NCBI GenBank assembly: GCA_030538175.1
Contig: JAUNUL010000036.1
Coordinates: 1-14,036 of the forward strand
DNA from: Propionibacteriaceae bacterium
GTDB taxonomy: Bacteria > Actinomycetota > Actinomycetes > Propionibacteriales > Propionibacteriaceae
DNA: 14,036 bases
Reading direction: 5' to 3'
Part shown: positions 1 through 6,720 of the stretch, in pieces
Layout of the letters: every line of letters starts with the position of its first letter
Numbering within the stretch: position 1 is the first letter of the stretch
The notes under the pieces: generated by a model
The model's input: only the letters and a program-made list of their open reading frames with translations
What the model was told of the DNA's origin: nothing
The model's database searches: none
Translations under genes and position numbers: made by a program

Positions 1-64
1 TATCCCCACGCCCCGATGCGCCAGGTCCACCGCTGTGACCAGAAGCCACCGCCAGCCATTGCGG

Positions 65-442
65 TCAGCCGACCAGGGCCCACCCGAGGGCGAAGGCGCC
101 CACGCCCAGGGCGAGCGTCACCACCACGCTGGTGACCGCCGTCCCCCAGGCGCGTCGGCTGATCAGTGCATACGTGTCATAAGAAAAGGTGGAAAAGGTC
201 GTGAGCGCCCCGCAGAAGCCGGTCCCGAGCAGTGGCAGGAACCAGCCCGCCAGCGCCCCCGCGTACACCGCGTGAGCAACCAGCCCCAACACCAACGCGC
301 CGACAATGTTTACGAACATGGTGCCGAGCGGCCAACGGTCCCCAGCGAGTCGCTTGATCTCGCCATCGATCCAGAACCGCGCCGGCGCCCCGATCGCACC
401 ACCCAACGCCACCAGCGCCGCGGTCACCAGTTCTGCCGCCAT
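65..442 (-). CDS. crcB: CrcB/FluC family fluoride channel subunit, second gene of a pair
   Basis: Small four-helix membrane protein (125 aa, usual family size) of the CrcB/Fluc family, which exports fluoride as a dual-topology or heterodimeric channel. Visible family motifs are GGAIGAPARF (residues 14-23), GTMFVN (40-45) with the conserved Asn45, and TTFSTF (81-86), whose Phe residues line the fluoride pore in the family. The ATG start lies 63 bp after the stop of the upstream paralogue, and the two are probably co-transcribed. A GGGTGA about 7 bases upstream may serve as ribosome site. Positive charges concentrate in the loop after helix 1 (Lys30, Arg31, Arg36) and the loop before helix 4 (Arg95, Arg96). 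The N- and C-termini carry almost none, so the termini are predicted outside. Family assignment is firm. Pairing with the neighbour is inferred. Confidence 0.93.
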   Translation of the reverse strand: MAAELVTAALVALGGAIGAPARFWIDGEIKRLAGDRWPLGTMFVNIVGALVLGLVAHAVYAGALAGWFLPLLGTGFCGALTTFSTFSYDTYALISRRAWGTAVTSVVVTLALGVGAFALGWALVG

Positions 443-449
443 CAGCCAT

Positions 450-520
450 TCACCCGCCCCGCCTTCACAAGCCCTTCCGTCACCATCCAGTCACCCGCCC
501 CGCCTTCACGAGTCCTTCCG
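450..520. repeat. Tandem duplication, 41-bp period, at the crcB-crcB junction
   Basis: Two 30-bp copies (450-479 and 491-520) match at 28 of 30 positions, separated by 11 bp. Read on the minus strand, the first copy holds the last four codons and stop of the upstream crcB (Arg-Lys-Asp-Ser-stop). The second copy repeats this as Arg-Lys-Gly-Leu-stop inside the intercistronic gap, just ahead of the second crcB. It looks like a slippage or recombination scar that now forms the spacer and ribosome-binding region of the downstream gene. Confidence 0.85.
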
Positions 521-916
521 GGCCCGGAGGGCGCGTGTGGTTGCTATGCCCCCGGTGATCCCGAGTACACCGGCAAGCACGGACGTCACCGCGTACGCGA
601 TCGCGAGCACCATCCGACCGTCGGCCAACAGGTGATGGACCTCCAGCGCGAAAGCGGAGAAGGTCGTGTACCCGCCACAGACCCCAGCCCCCCAGAACGG
701 TCGGAGGAAGCGGGAACCGGGGCGTACTTCCAGGGCGATCACCAGCACCACCCCCAGCGCCACCGCCCCGGTGACGTTGGCGAGGAACGTCGCCCAGGGC
801 CAACCGCCGTACGCCGACACGCCCGAGCTGAGCCCCCAACGCAACAGGCTGCCCAATGCGCCCCCGGCCGACACGGCGCCGAGAATCGGCCAGGTAACCC
901 GCGGTATGTCGTTCAT
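506..916 (-). CDS. crcB: CrcB/FluC family fluoride channel subunit, first gene of a pair
   Basis: Fluoride-exporting channel subunit of 136 aa with about four membrane helices. Motifs are GGALGSLLRW (residues 18-27), the conserved Asn47 in ATFLANVTGA, and GGYTTFSAF (81-89) with the pore Phe residues. The frame stays open a further 35 codons upstream to position 1021, but that stretch (Arg/Pro/His-rich) does not resemble the family. The ATG at 916 is preceded by GAGG (921-924), so I start there. Basic residues sit in the middle loop (Arg65, Arg69, Arg72) and the C-terminal tail (RALRARKDS). This predicts cytoplasmic termini, the reverse of the downstream paralogue. It is transcribed divergently from fhaA. 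No fluoride riboswitch was recognised in its leader. Confidence 0.92.
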   Translation of the reverse strand: MNDIPRVTWPILGAVSAGGALGSLLRWGLSSGVSAYGGWPWATFLANVTGAVALGVVLVIALEVRPGSRFLRPFWGAGVCGGYTTFSAFALEVHHLLADGRMVLAIAYAVTSVLAGVLGITGGIATTRALRARKDS

Positions 917-1017
917 AAGACCTCGCTTCCGTGCGAGAGGGTGGGGATGAAGGTACGCCGGGTCTTCGCGACGGCTCGCCGGGGCTTCCAAAACCGGACA
1001 TCGGGTGTTGTGGCCGG

Positions 1018-1023
1018 ACAATA
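1018..1023 (-). promoter_or_regulatory. Putative -10 box TATTGT for the crcB pair
   Basis: TATTGT on the minus strand fits the actinobacterial TANNNT -10 pattern. It lies about 100 bases upstream of the first crcB start and overlaps a CGGACA box. No convincing -35 was found. Confidence 0.35.
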
Positions 1024-1027
1024 GGAT
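1022..1027 (+). promoter_or_regulatory. Putative -10 box TAGGAT for the fhaA operon
   Basis: TAGGAT fits TANNNT and sits in the only AT-rich patch upstream of fhaA. It partly overlaps the opposing crcB -10, so the two promoters would compete. No recognisable -35. Predicted leader of about 60 bases. Confidence 0.35.
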
Positions 1028-1077
1028 TTAGGGTGGCGAGTTGGGGCCGTCGGACACGTGCGCCCCGTGACCAAAGC

Positions 1078-1085
1078 AGAGGTGG
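1078..1085 (+). promoter_or_regulatory. fhaA ribosome-binding site that decides the start
   Basis: AGAGGTGG is a strong Shine-Dalgarno match, five bases before GTG 1091. It supports that start over in-frame GTGs at 1058, 1067 and 1082, the last of which lies inside this site. Confidence 0.7.
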
Positions 1086-1090
1086 ACTAC

Positions 1091-1798
1091 GTGGGGTTCC
1101 TGGACCGTCTGGAGAAGGCGATCGAGAGTGCCGTCAGCGGCGTTTTCGCGCGCGCTTTCAAGGGCGATGTCGAGCCGCTGGAGATCGCGGCCCGCCTGCA
1201 GAAGGAACTGGACGCCGAGGCCAAGCTGCTGTCCCGGGACCGCAAGCTCGTGCCGAACGAGTTCTTCATCAACCTGTCCGAGCACGACTACAACATCCTG
1301 GAACCGTATGGTCGCAAGACCACCGACATGATTCTTCCGGAACTGCGTTCCCACGCCCAGAACATGGGCTACATCTTCAACGGCCCGTTGGAGATCCACT
1401 ATGAGATGGTGCCCGAGCTGCCCACCGGCAAGTTCACGGTGGAATCCCGGGCCGTCGCCGGTGTGGAACAGGATGAGAAACAGCGCGGGGCCGGCCGCCG
1501 CGCACGCATGGTGATCGAGGTGAACGGTGTGCGCCACCCGCTGGTCCCACCCGGCATCGTCATCGGCCGCGGCACCGAGGCGGATCTGCGCATCCACGAC
1601 CCCGGTGTGTCCCGCCGGCATGCCGAGATCAAGGTGACCGGGTTGGGCTTCGACCTGGAATACGAGATCGTCGACCTCGGCGCCCGCAATGGCATGACCG
1701 TCGACGGCCGAAAGGTCACCCAGGCCGTCCTCACCGACGGCAGCAGGATCGAGATCGGCTCCACCAAGATGTTGGTGCACGCCCCGTCGGGGCGCTGA
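1091..1798 (+). CDS. fhaA: FhaA: DUF3662/FHA-domain phosphothreonine-binding protein
   Basis: Cytoplasmic adaptor of the Ser/Thr-kinase cell-wall network. In mycobacteria FhaA binds phosphorylated partners and acts in peptidoglycan synthesis. Of 235 aa, residues 1-125 form the FhaA N-terminal (DUF3662) domain, with VPNEFFINLSEHDY. A short basic linker follows, then a C-terminal FHA domain (about 137-230) with the phosphothreonine-binding residues Arg160 in IGRG, SRRH ending at His177, and Asn200 in GARNG. The GTG start at 1091 gives GFLDRLEKAIE, matching how relatives begin. Upstream in-frame GTGs (1058, 1067, 1082) would add up to 11 residues. The long Gly/Tyr/Pro/Gln-rich linker of mycobacterial FhaA (about 527 aa) is absent. 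First gene of the probable seven-gene operon, with fhaB 7 bases downstream. Confidence 0.93.
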   Translation: MGFLDRLEKAIESAVSGVFARAFKGDVEPLEIAARLQKELDAEAKLLSRDRKLVPNEFFINLSEHDYNILEPYGRKTTDMILPELRSHAQNMGYIFNGPLEIHYEMVPELPTGKFTVESRAVAGVEQDEKQRGAGRRARMVIEVNGVRHPLVPPGIVIGRGTEADLRIHDPGVSRRHAEIKVTGLGFDLEYEIVDLGARNGMTVDGRKVTQAVLTDGSRIEIGSTKMLVHAPSGR

Positions 1799-1805
1799 TC
1801 ACCTG

Positions 1806-2279
1806 ATGTCCGCCATCGCCGTCACCCTGCTGAAGGTCCTCTTCCTTGCGTTGCTCTGGGCCTTCGTCCTGACGTGCGCGGGCATCATCAAGACCGACCT
1901 GTTCGGCCGCCGCGTGCCTGCCTCCGAGCTGCCGCGGGACCTGGAAAGGCCGAAGCGGCGCCGACGCAGCAAACCCAAGAAGGGCCAGCCCTCGAAGCTC
2001 GCCATCATCAACGGGGAACAGGTCGGCATATCGGCGCATCTGTCCGAGGCACCGATTCGCATCGGTCGCAGCGCTGACGCACAGATCATCCTGGATGACG
2101 ACTATGTCTCCACCCGCCACGCGCAGGTCCTCGCCGACGATGCCGGTGGGTGGTATGTGGAGGATCTCGGCTCCACCAACGGCACCTACGTCAACGGTCA
2201 GCGCATCACGCTGCCGACCACGATCACCCTGGCCGATACCGTGCGGATCGGGCGTACCCAACTGAAGCTGGAAGCCTGA
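1806..2279 (+). CDS. fhaB: FhaB (FipA-like): membrane-anchored FHA-domain protein
   Basis: Phosphothreonine-reading adaptor of 157 aa, close to mycobacterial FhaB/FipA, which connects FtsZ with wall synthesis. One N-terminal membrane helix (about residues 4-26) is followed by a very basic stretch (KRRRRSKPKK, about 50-60) and one FHA domain. Conserved FHA residues are Arg85 in RIGRS, STRH 102-105, and GSTNG 122-126 with Asn125. The helix places the FHA domain on the inner membrane face beside RodA/PbpA/PknB. ATG start, 7 bases after the fhaA stop, with no strong Shine-Dalgarno, so translation is probably coupled to fhaA. Confidence 0.93.
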   Translation: MSAIAVTLLKVLFLALLWAFVLTCAGIIKTDLFGRRVPASELPRDLERPKRRRRSKPKKGQPSKLAIINGEQVGISAHLSEAPIRIGRSADAQIILDDDYVSTRHAQVLADDAGGWYVEDLGSTNGTYVNGQRITLPTTITLADTVRIGRTQLKLEA

Positions 2280-2282
2280 CCC

Positions 2283-3860
2283 ATGACCCTGCAGCTCCGC
2301 TATGCGGCGCACTCCGAAATCGGCCTGGTTCGCAAGAACAACCAGGACTCCGGTTATGCCTCGCCGCGCCTGCTGGTCATCGCCGACGGCATGGGCGGCG
2401 CAGCGGCCGGTGACCTCGCCTCCGCGGTCGCTGTGCAACAGCTCCGACGAGCCGACCGCGGCCCCGACGCCGAGCCGGTGCACGGCGAGGACATGCTGGA
2501 ACTGCTGGCCGGTGCGCTGCACAACGCGAACGAGAAGATCGCCGACCTGGTCGCCGATGACCACCTGCTCGAGGGCATGGGGACCACGGTCAGCGCCGCG
2601 ATGTTCGACGGGTCCCAACTCGGTGTGGTCCACATCGGCGACTCCCGCGCCTATCTGCAGCGTGATGACGAGATCATCCGCCTCACCCACGACCATTCCT
2701 GGGTGCAGTCGCTGGTCGATGACGGAAAACTGACGGCCGAGGAGGCCGCCTATCACCCGCACCGGTCGCTGCTGCTCAAGGTGCTCAACGGTCAGCCCCA
2801 GGCCGATCCGGATACTGCACTCGTGGACGTGCAGGCCGGTGACCGGCTCCTGCTGTGCTCCGACGGCCTGTGCGGGCTCGTCGAGGACGCCGAGTTGCTG
2901 GCGGCCCTGACCGGATCCGCTGATCTGCAGGATGTGCTCGATGTCCTGATCGATGCCGCCCATCGTGAAGGCGGCCTCGACAACATCACGATCATCCTGG
3001 CCGACGTGGAGGAAGCGGAGCCGCTGCCCCCAGCGGACCCGGACGCCACGGTTGCCCGGACGACCGCCGAGGCTGACGGCCCTGAGGATCCCGCAGGCGC
3101 TGAACAGCCGCCGACCTCCCCCGCTGCCGGGCCCCCAGCCGATGACGCCCGGATCGTGGGCGCCGCCACGGCCCGGACGGTGCCCGTCGTCCCGCCCCGG
3201 GACGAGGGCGAGCCGACGATCCGTCGCGACCGGGCTGAGCTCACTGCACCCGCCGACCCTGTCGATCCCGTTGACCCGCCCGCTGCGGAGGTCGACGAGG
3301 AGCAGATTCGGTACGCCCCCCGGTTGCGTCCGCGCGGTCGCGGCGTCCTGCGCGCGTTCCTGGTCTTCGTGCTCATCGGGGCGCTGCTGGGTGGCGGGCT
3401 GGGCGCCGGCTATGCCTGGTCCCGCACGCAGTATTTCGTTGGCCCGGCCTATGAGAACGTTGCGATCCACCGCGGTCTGGCGCAGAACGTGCTGGGCATC
3501 TCCCTGTCGAATGTCCACGAGATCCAGGAGATCCGGCTGGCAGACCTGCCCAGGGATTACCGCAATCGGGTGATTCGGACCATCCCCGCGCATTCGATCG
3601 ATGAAGCCCGCACGACCGTCACCGAACTCAAGTCGGTCGCGGACCGCTGCATTGCCCAGCGCAAGGCCCGCGAAGAGGCGCTGCGCAATCCGCCGCCCGG
3701 CAGCCCCGAACCTGGACAACCCGCCGAGCCCGGCACCCCCGGCACACCCAGCGACCCGACCGCCAGCACCCAGCCTCCGGCGCCCCCGGAAACGACCGAT
3801 CCAACCCAGCCCGCGAACCCGACCAATCCCGCGACGGTGGACCCCAACGAGGACTGCTGA
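2283..3860 (+). CDS. pstP: PstP: PP2C-family Ser/Thr protein phosphatase, membrane-anchored
   Basis: Metal-dependent phosphatase that reverses phosphorylation by PknB and dephosphorylates its substrates. It has 525 aa. The cytoplasmic PP2C domain (about 1-240) carries RKNNQD ending at Asp22, ADGMGG with Asp35, GDSRAYL, SDGL with Asp194, and DNIT with Asp233; these acidic residues bind the Mn/Mg ions. A Pro/Ala/Asp-rich juxtamembrane linker (about 245-350) leads to one membrane helix (about 357-379). An extracellular part follows, ending in a Pro/Thr tail. This matches the mycobacterial PstP layout. Starts three bases after fhaB. Its TGA shares one base with the rodA ATG, so the two are translationally coupled. 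Confidence 0.96.
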   Translation: MTLQLRYAAHSEIGLVRKNNQDSGYASPRLLVIADGMGGAAAGDLASAVAVQQLRRADRGPDAEPVHGEDMLELLAGALHNANEKIADLVADDHLLEGMGTTVSAAMFDGSQLGVVHIGDSRAYLQRDDEIIRLTHDHSWVQSLVDDGKLTAEEAAYHPHRSLLLKVLNGQPQADPDTALVDVQAGDRLLLCSDGLCGLVEDAELLAALTGSADLQDVLDVLIDAAHREGGLDNITIILADVEEAEPLPPADPDATVARTTAEADGPEDPAGAEQPPTSPAAGPPADDARIVGAATARTVPVVPPRDEGEPTIRRDRAELTAPADPVDPVDPPAAEVDEEQIRYAPRLRPRGRGVLRAFLVFVLIGALLGGGLGAGYAWSRTQYFVGPAYENVAIHRGLAQNVLGISLSNVHEIQEIRLADLPRDYRNRVIRTIPAHSIDEARTTVTELKSVADRCIAQRKAREEALRNPPPGSPEPGQPAEPGTPGTPSDPTASTQPPAPPETTDPTQPANPTNPATVDPNEDC

Positions 3861-5245
3861 TGGGCTCCGCCGAGCAGGATGTCGTGATCGTCTATCGCAA
3901 GCGGCGCAACGTCGAACTCGCGATGGTCTTCTTCGCCGTGGCGATCGGCGTGGCCTCCTATGTCCTTGTCCAGCAGAATCTCTATGACGCTTTCCCGGAC
4001 AACCTGCCGATCGTGGCCGGGCTATGGCTGGCCCTCGGGGTCGCCGCCCATCTCGCCGTGCGATGGCGAGCGCCCTATGCGGATCCGCTGATCCTGCCGG
4101 CTGTGCTCACCCTCAACGGGGTCGGGCTGGCGATGATCCACCGCATCGACCAGATCCCGGCGCCGGTCCGCACCGACGCAAGCACCCAGCTGATGTGGAC
4201 CGCGCTGGGGGTCCTCATGTTCTCGCTCGTGCTGATCGTGGTCCGCGACCATCGGCCGTTGCAGGGGTACACCTACACGCTCTTCGTGGCCGGGCTCATC
4301 CTCATGCTGCTGCCCGCGCTGCCGTTCATCGGCCACGAGGTGTATGGGGCCCGGATCTGGATCAAGATCGGACCGATGACCTTCCAGCCTGCCGAGGTCG
4401 CCAAGTTGGTGCTCACGGTGGCGTTCGCGTCCTACATGGTCGAGAAGCGGGCGGCGTTGGCTATCGCGGGTCGGCGGTTCGCCGGCATCGACCTGCCACG
4501 TGCCCGGGACCTGGGCCCGATCGTGATGATGTGGGGAGCCAGCGTCCTGGTGTTGGTGTTCCAGACCGACCTCGGCACCTCGCTGCTGTTCTTCGGCCTG
4601 TTCGTGATGATGCTCTATGTCGCGACCGAGCGGCCAAGCTGGCCGATCCTGGGGACCGTCATGTTCTCGGGGCTGGCGTACGTGGGTTATCTCACCTTCG
4701 GCCATGTCCAACGCCGCGTGAACGCCTGGCTGGACCCGTTCTCCGACCTCGATCGCAACGGTCAGATCATCAACGCCCAGTTCGGGTTCGCCTGGGGCGG
4801 GCTCCTTGGGCGGGGCTGGGGTGAGGGTCGACCCGGGCTGACCACGTTCGCCAAGTCGGACTTCATCGCCGCGGCGATCGGCGAAGAACTCGGCACTGCC
4901 GGGTTGATGGCGATCGTCATGATCTACGCGTTCATCGTCGCCCGGGGGCTGCGGACCGCGCTAGCCGCCAAGGATCCGTTCGGCAAGCTGCTCGCCAGCG
5001 GCCTCAGCTTCGTCTTCGCCCTGCAGGTCTTCCTGATCATCGGCGGCGTCACCCGACTGCTGCCCCTCACCGGCCTGACGACGCCCTTCATGTCCCAGGG
5101 TGGATCGTCGTTGATCGCGAACTGGGTGTTGATGGGTTTGTTGATGATCATCTCCCACCAGGCCCGCAAGCCGGTGGCGCCGGTGGCTGAGGACAGTGGC
5201 TTGGAGAACGACGCCACCCAGTTGATCCGGGGTGGTAGCCGATGA
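3860..5245 (+). CDS. rodA: RodA/FtsW SEDS-family peptidoglycan glycosyltransferase
   Basis: Polytopic membrane enzyme that polymerises lipid II into glycan strands with a partner class B PBP, here the next gene. It has 461 aa and about ten membrane segments. SEDS signatures are QPAE (176-179), QTDLGTS, KSDFIAAAIGEELG with Asp334 as the catalytic-type Asp of SEDS polymerases, and TPFMSQGGSS near the C-terminus. The N-terminal cytoplasmic tail is short and basic. The homologue at this locus in mycobacteria is RodA (elongation), while FtsW normally sits in the dcw cluster, hence the name. FtsW-type annotation would also be reasonable. The last four bases overlap pbpA (ATGA). Confidence 0.94.
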   Translation: MGSAEQDVVIVYRKRRNVELAMVFFAVAIGVASYVLVQQNLYDAFPDNLPIVAGLWLALGVAAHLAVRWRAPYADPLILPAVLTLNGVGLAMIHRIDQIPAPVRTDASTQLMWTALGVLMFSLVLIVVRDHRPLQGYTYTLFVAGLILMLLPALPFIGHEVYGARIWIKIGPMTFQPAEVAKLVLTVAFASYMVEKRAALAIAGRRFAGIDLPRARDLGPIVMMWGASVLVLVFQTDLGTSLLFFGLFVMMLYVATERPSWPILGTVMFSGLAYVGYLTFGHVQRRVNAWLDPFSDLDRNGQIINAQFGFAWGGLLGRGWGEGRPGLTTFAKSDFIAAAIGEELGTAGLMAIVMIYAFIVARGLRTALAAKDPFGKLLASGLSFVFALQVFLIIGGVTRLLPLTGLTTPFMSQGGSSLIANWVLMGLLMIISHQARKPVAPVAEDSGLENDATQLIRGGSR

Positions 5246-6681
5246 ACAAGCCCATCCGTCGGGTCGCGATCCTGGCGATCATCATGTTTGCGTTGCTGTT
5301 GGGCAACCAGACGTACACGATCGTCATGCGCCAGGACTCCCTCAACAACCACCCGACCAACCGGCGGACCCGCGACGAGGAGTTCGCCCAGGATCGCGGA
5401 CCGATCATGGTCGGGCAGACCGAGATCGCCCAGACCGTCCCGTCGGAGGATCAGTTCAAGTTCCAGCGGACCTATCCCGACGGCAGGCTGTACGCCCAGA
5501 TCACCGGCTACTACTCCTATGACCAGGGCCGCGCCGGGCTGGAGTCGAGCTATAACCGGGAGATGGCCGGGACCGCGGATTCCCAGTTCATGAACCGCTT
5601 CCTGGATTCCCTGACCGGTCAGGTCCCCACCGGCGCCTCGGTCGAGACGACCATCAACGCTGCGGCACAGCGAGCTGCGTACTCCGGGCTCGGCAACCGC
5701 AAGGGTGCGGTGGTCGCGATCGACCCGCGTACGGGTGCGATCCTGGCCCTGGCCAGTACGCCGAGTTACGACCCGAACCAGATCGCGAACCACGACCTGT
5801 CCGCGGCTCGGGAGACCTACGTCGCGCTCAACGAGGACCCGGACCGGCCCATGGCCAACCGAGCTGCCCGGGAGATCTATCCGCCCGGCTCGGTGTTCAA
5901 GCTCGTCACCGCGGCGGCCGCCCTGGAGAACGGGATGACCACCGAGACGCTGATCGATTCCCCCGCCAAACTGCGGCTACCCCAGACCAACACCGATCTG
6001 GGGAACCAGCTCGATTGCGGCGGGGAGCGGATCACCATCGAGCAGGCGCTGAAGGTGTCGTGCAATACGGCGTTCGCGAACATCGCGCTCACGCTCGGCG
6101 ACGATGTGATGCGGGCGGAGGCCGAGAAGTTCGGGTTCGGGTCCCGACCGCTGCCCGAGCTCAACGCGGTCGCCAGCCGCTATCCCGACAACCCGGATCG
6201 GCCATCGACGGCCATGACCGGTATCGGCCAGCACGATGTGGCGACGACCCCGCTGCAGATGGCGATGGTGACCGCCGCGATCGCCAACGAGGGGCAGTTG
6301 TTCGAGCCACATCTGGTCGCCCGGATCCGCTCTGCGAACCTGAACGTGATCTCCACGACCCGGCCCACCGTGCAGTCCCAGCCCCTGCAGCGACACAATG
6401 CCAAGGCGCTGGCCGACATGATGGTGACGGTCGTCAACGAGGGCACCGGGTCGAACGCCCGGATCTCCGGACACACCGTGGGCGGCAAGACTGGCACCGC
6501 CCAGTCGGCGCCGGATCGCCCCCCTTATGCCTGGTTCACCAGCTATGCCCTGGATGATTCAGGCGAGCCAGTGGTTGCCGTCGCCGTCTTCGTCGAGGAC
6601 GCGAACGTCGAGCGCAGTGAAGTGGGCGGCAACCGGGTCGCGGCACCGATCGCCAAGGCTGTGATGGAGGCCGTGCTGTGA
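5242..6681 (+). CDS. pbpA: PbpA: class B penicillin-binding protein (transpeptidase)
   Basis: D,D-transpeptidase that cross-links peptidoglycan on the outer face of the membrane, partner of the RodA-type protein. It has 479 aa. A single N-terminal anchor helix (about 7-27) is followed by a short dimerisation region with YAQITGYYS, then the penicillin-binding domain. Active-site motifs are SVFK with nucleophile Ser217 and Lys220 (within YPPGSVFK), SCN (273-275), and KTGTA starting at Lys416. It aligns well with mycobacterial PbpA, a known PknB substrate pathway member needed for growth and septation. Translational coupling to rodA by a four-base overlap. 39 bp separate it from pknB, the widest gap in the operon. 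Confidence 0.96.
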   Translation: MNKPIRRVAILAIIMFALLLGNQTYTIVMRQDSLNNHPTNRRTRDEEFAQDRGPIMVGQTEIAQTVPSEDQFKFQRTYPDGRLYAQITGYYSYDQGRAGLESSYNREMAGTADSQFMNRFLDSLTGQVPTGASVETTINAAAQRAAYSGLGNRKGAVVAIDPRTGAILALASTPSYDPNQIANHDLSAARETYVALNEDPDRPMANRAAREIYPPGSVFKLVTAAAALENGMTTETLIDSPAKLRLPQTNTDLGNQLDCGGERITIEQALKVSCNTAFANIALTLGDDVMRAEAEKFGFGSRPLPELNAVASRYPDNPDRPSTAMTGIGQHDVATTPLQMAMVTAAIANEGQLFEPHLVARIRSANLNVISTTRPTVQSQPLQRHNAKALADMMVTVVNEGTGSNARISGHTVGGKTGTAQSAPDRPPYAWFTSYALDDSGEPVVAVAVFVEDANVERSEVGGNRVAAPIAKAVMEAVL

Positions 6682-6720
6682 GGACCAGCCCGTTCGACGA
6701 TGACTGCAAGATGGTGAGCA

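Larger units (their letters stand above)
994..1056. promoter_or_regulatory. Three CGGACA boxes in the divergent crcB/fhaA promoter region
   Basis: CCGGACA occurs at 994-1000 and 1014-1020, 20 bp apart (about two helical turns), and CGGACA again at 1051-1056. All three are in the same orientation, between the divergent crcB and fhaA starts. The middle box overlaps the putative crcB -10 and abuts the putative fhaA -10. Repeated boxes at helical spacing suggest an operator, but the regulator is unknown and chance is possible in GC-rich DNA. Confidence 0.35.

Noticed and set aside
1..59. Possible start of another minus-strand gene after the second crcB (ATG at 59)
   Set aside because: Fewer than 20 codons are visible, Trp/Arg/Gly-rich, without a clear ribosome site. 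Too little to call.
916..1021. 35-residue N-terminal extension of the first crcB
   Set aside because: Non-family sequence, and the ATG at 916 has a GAGG site and gives the normal family length.
917..1060. Fluoride riboswitch ahead of the crcB genes
   Set aside because: Looked on the minus strand for the conserved GGCGATGG-type 5' element and the 3' pairing segment of the crcB motif. No convincing match. A covariance-model search would settle it.
1731..3719. Long minus-strand open frame across fhaA, fhaB and pstP
   Set aside because: Antisense to three conserved genes, with no recognisable domain.
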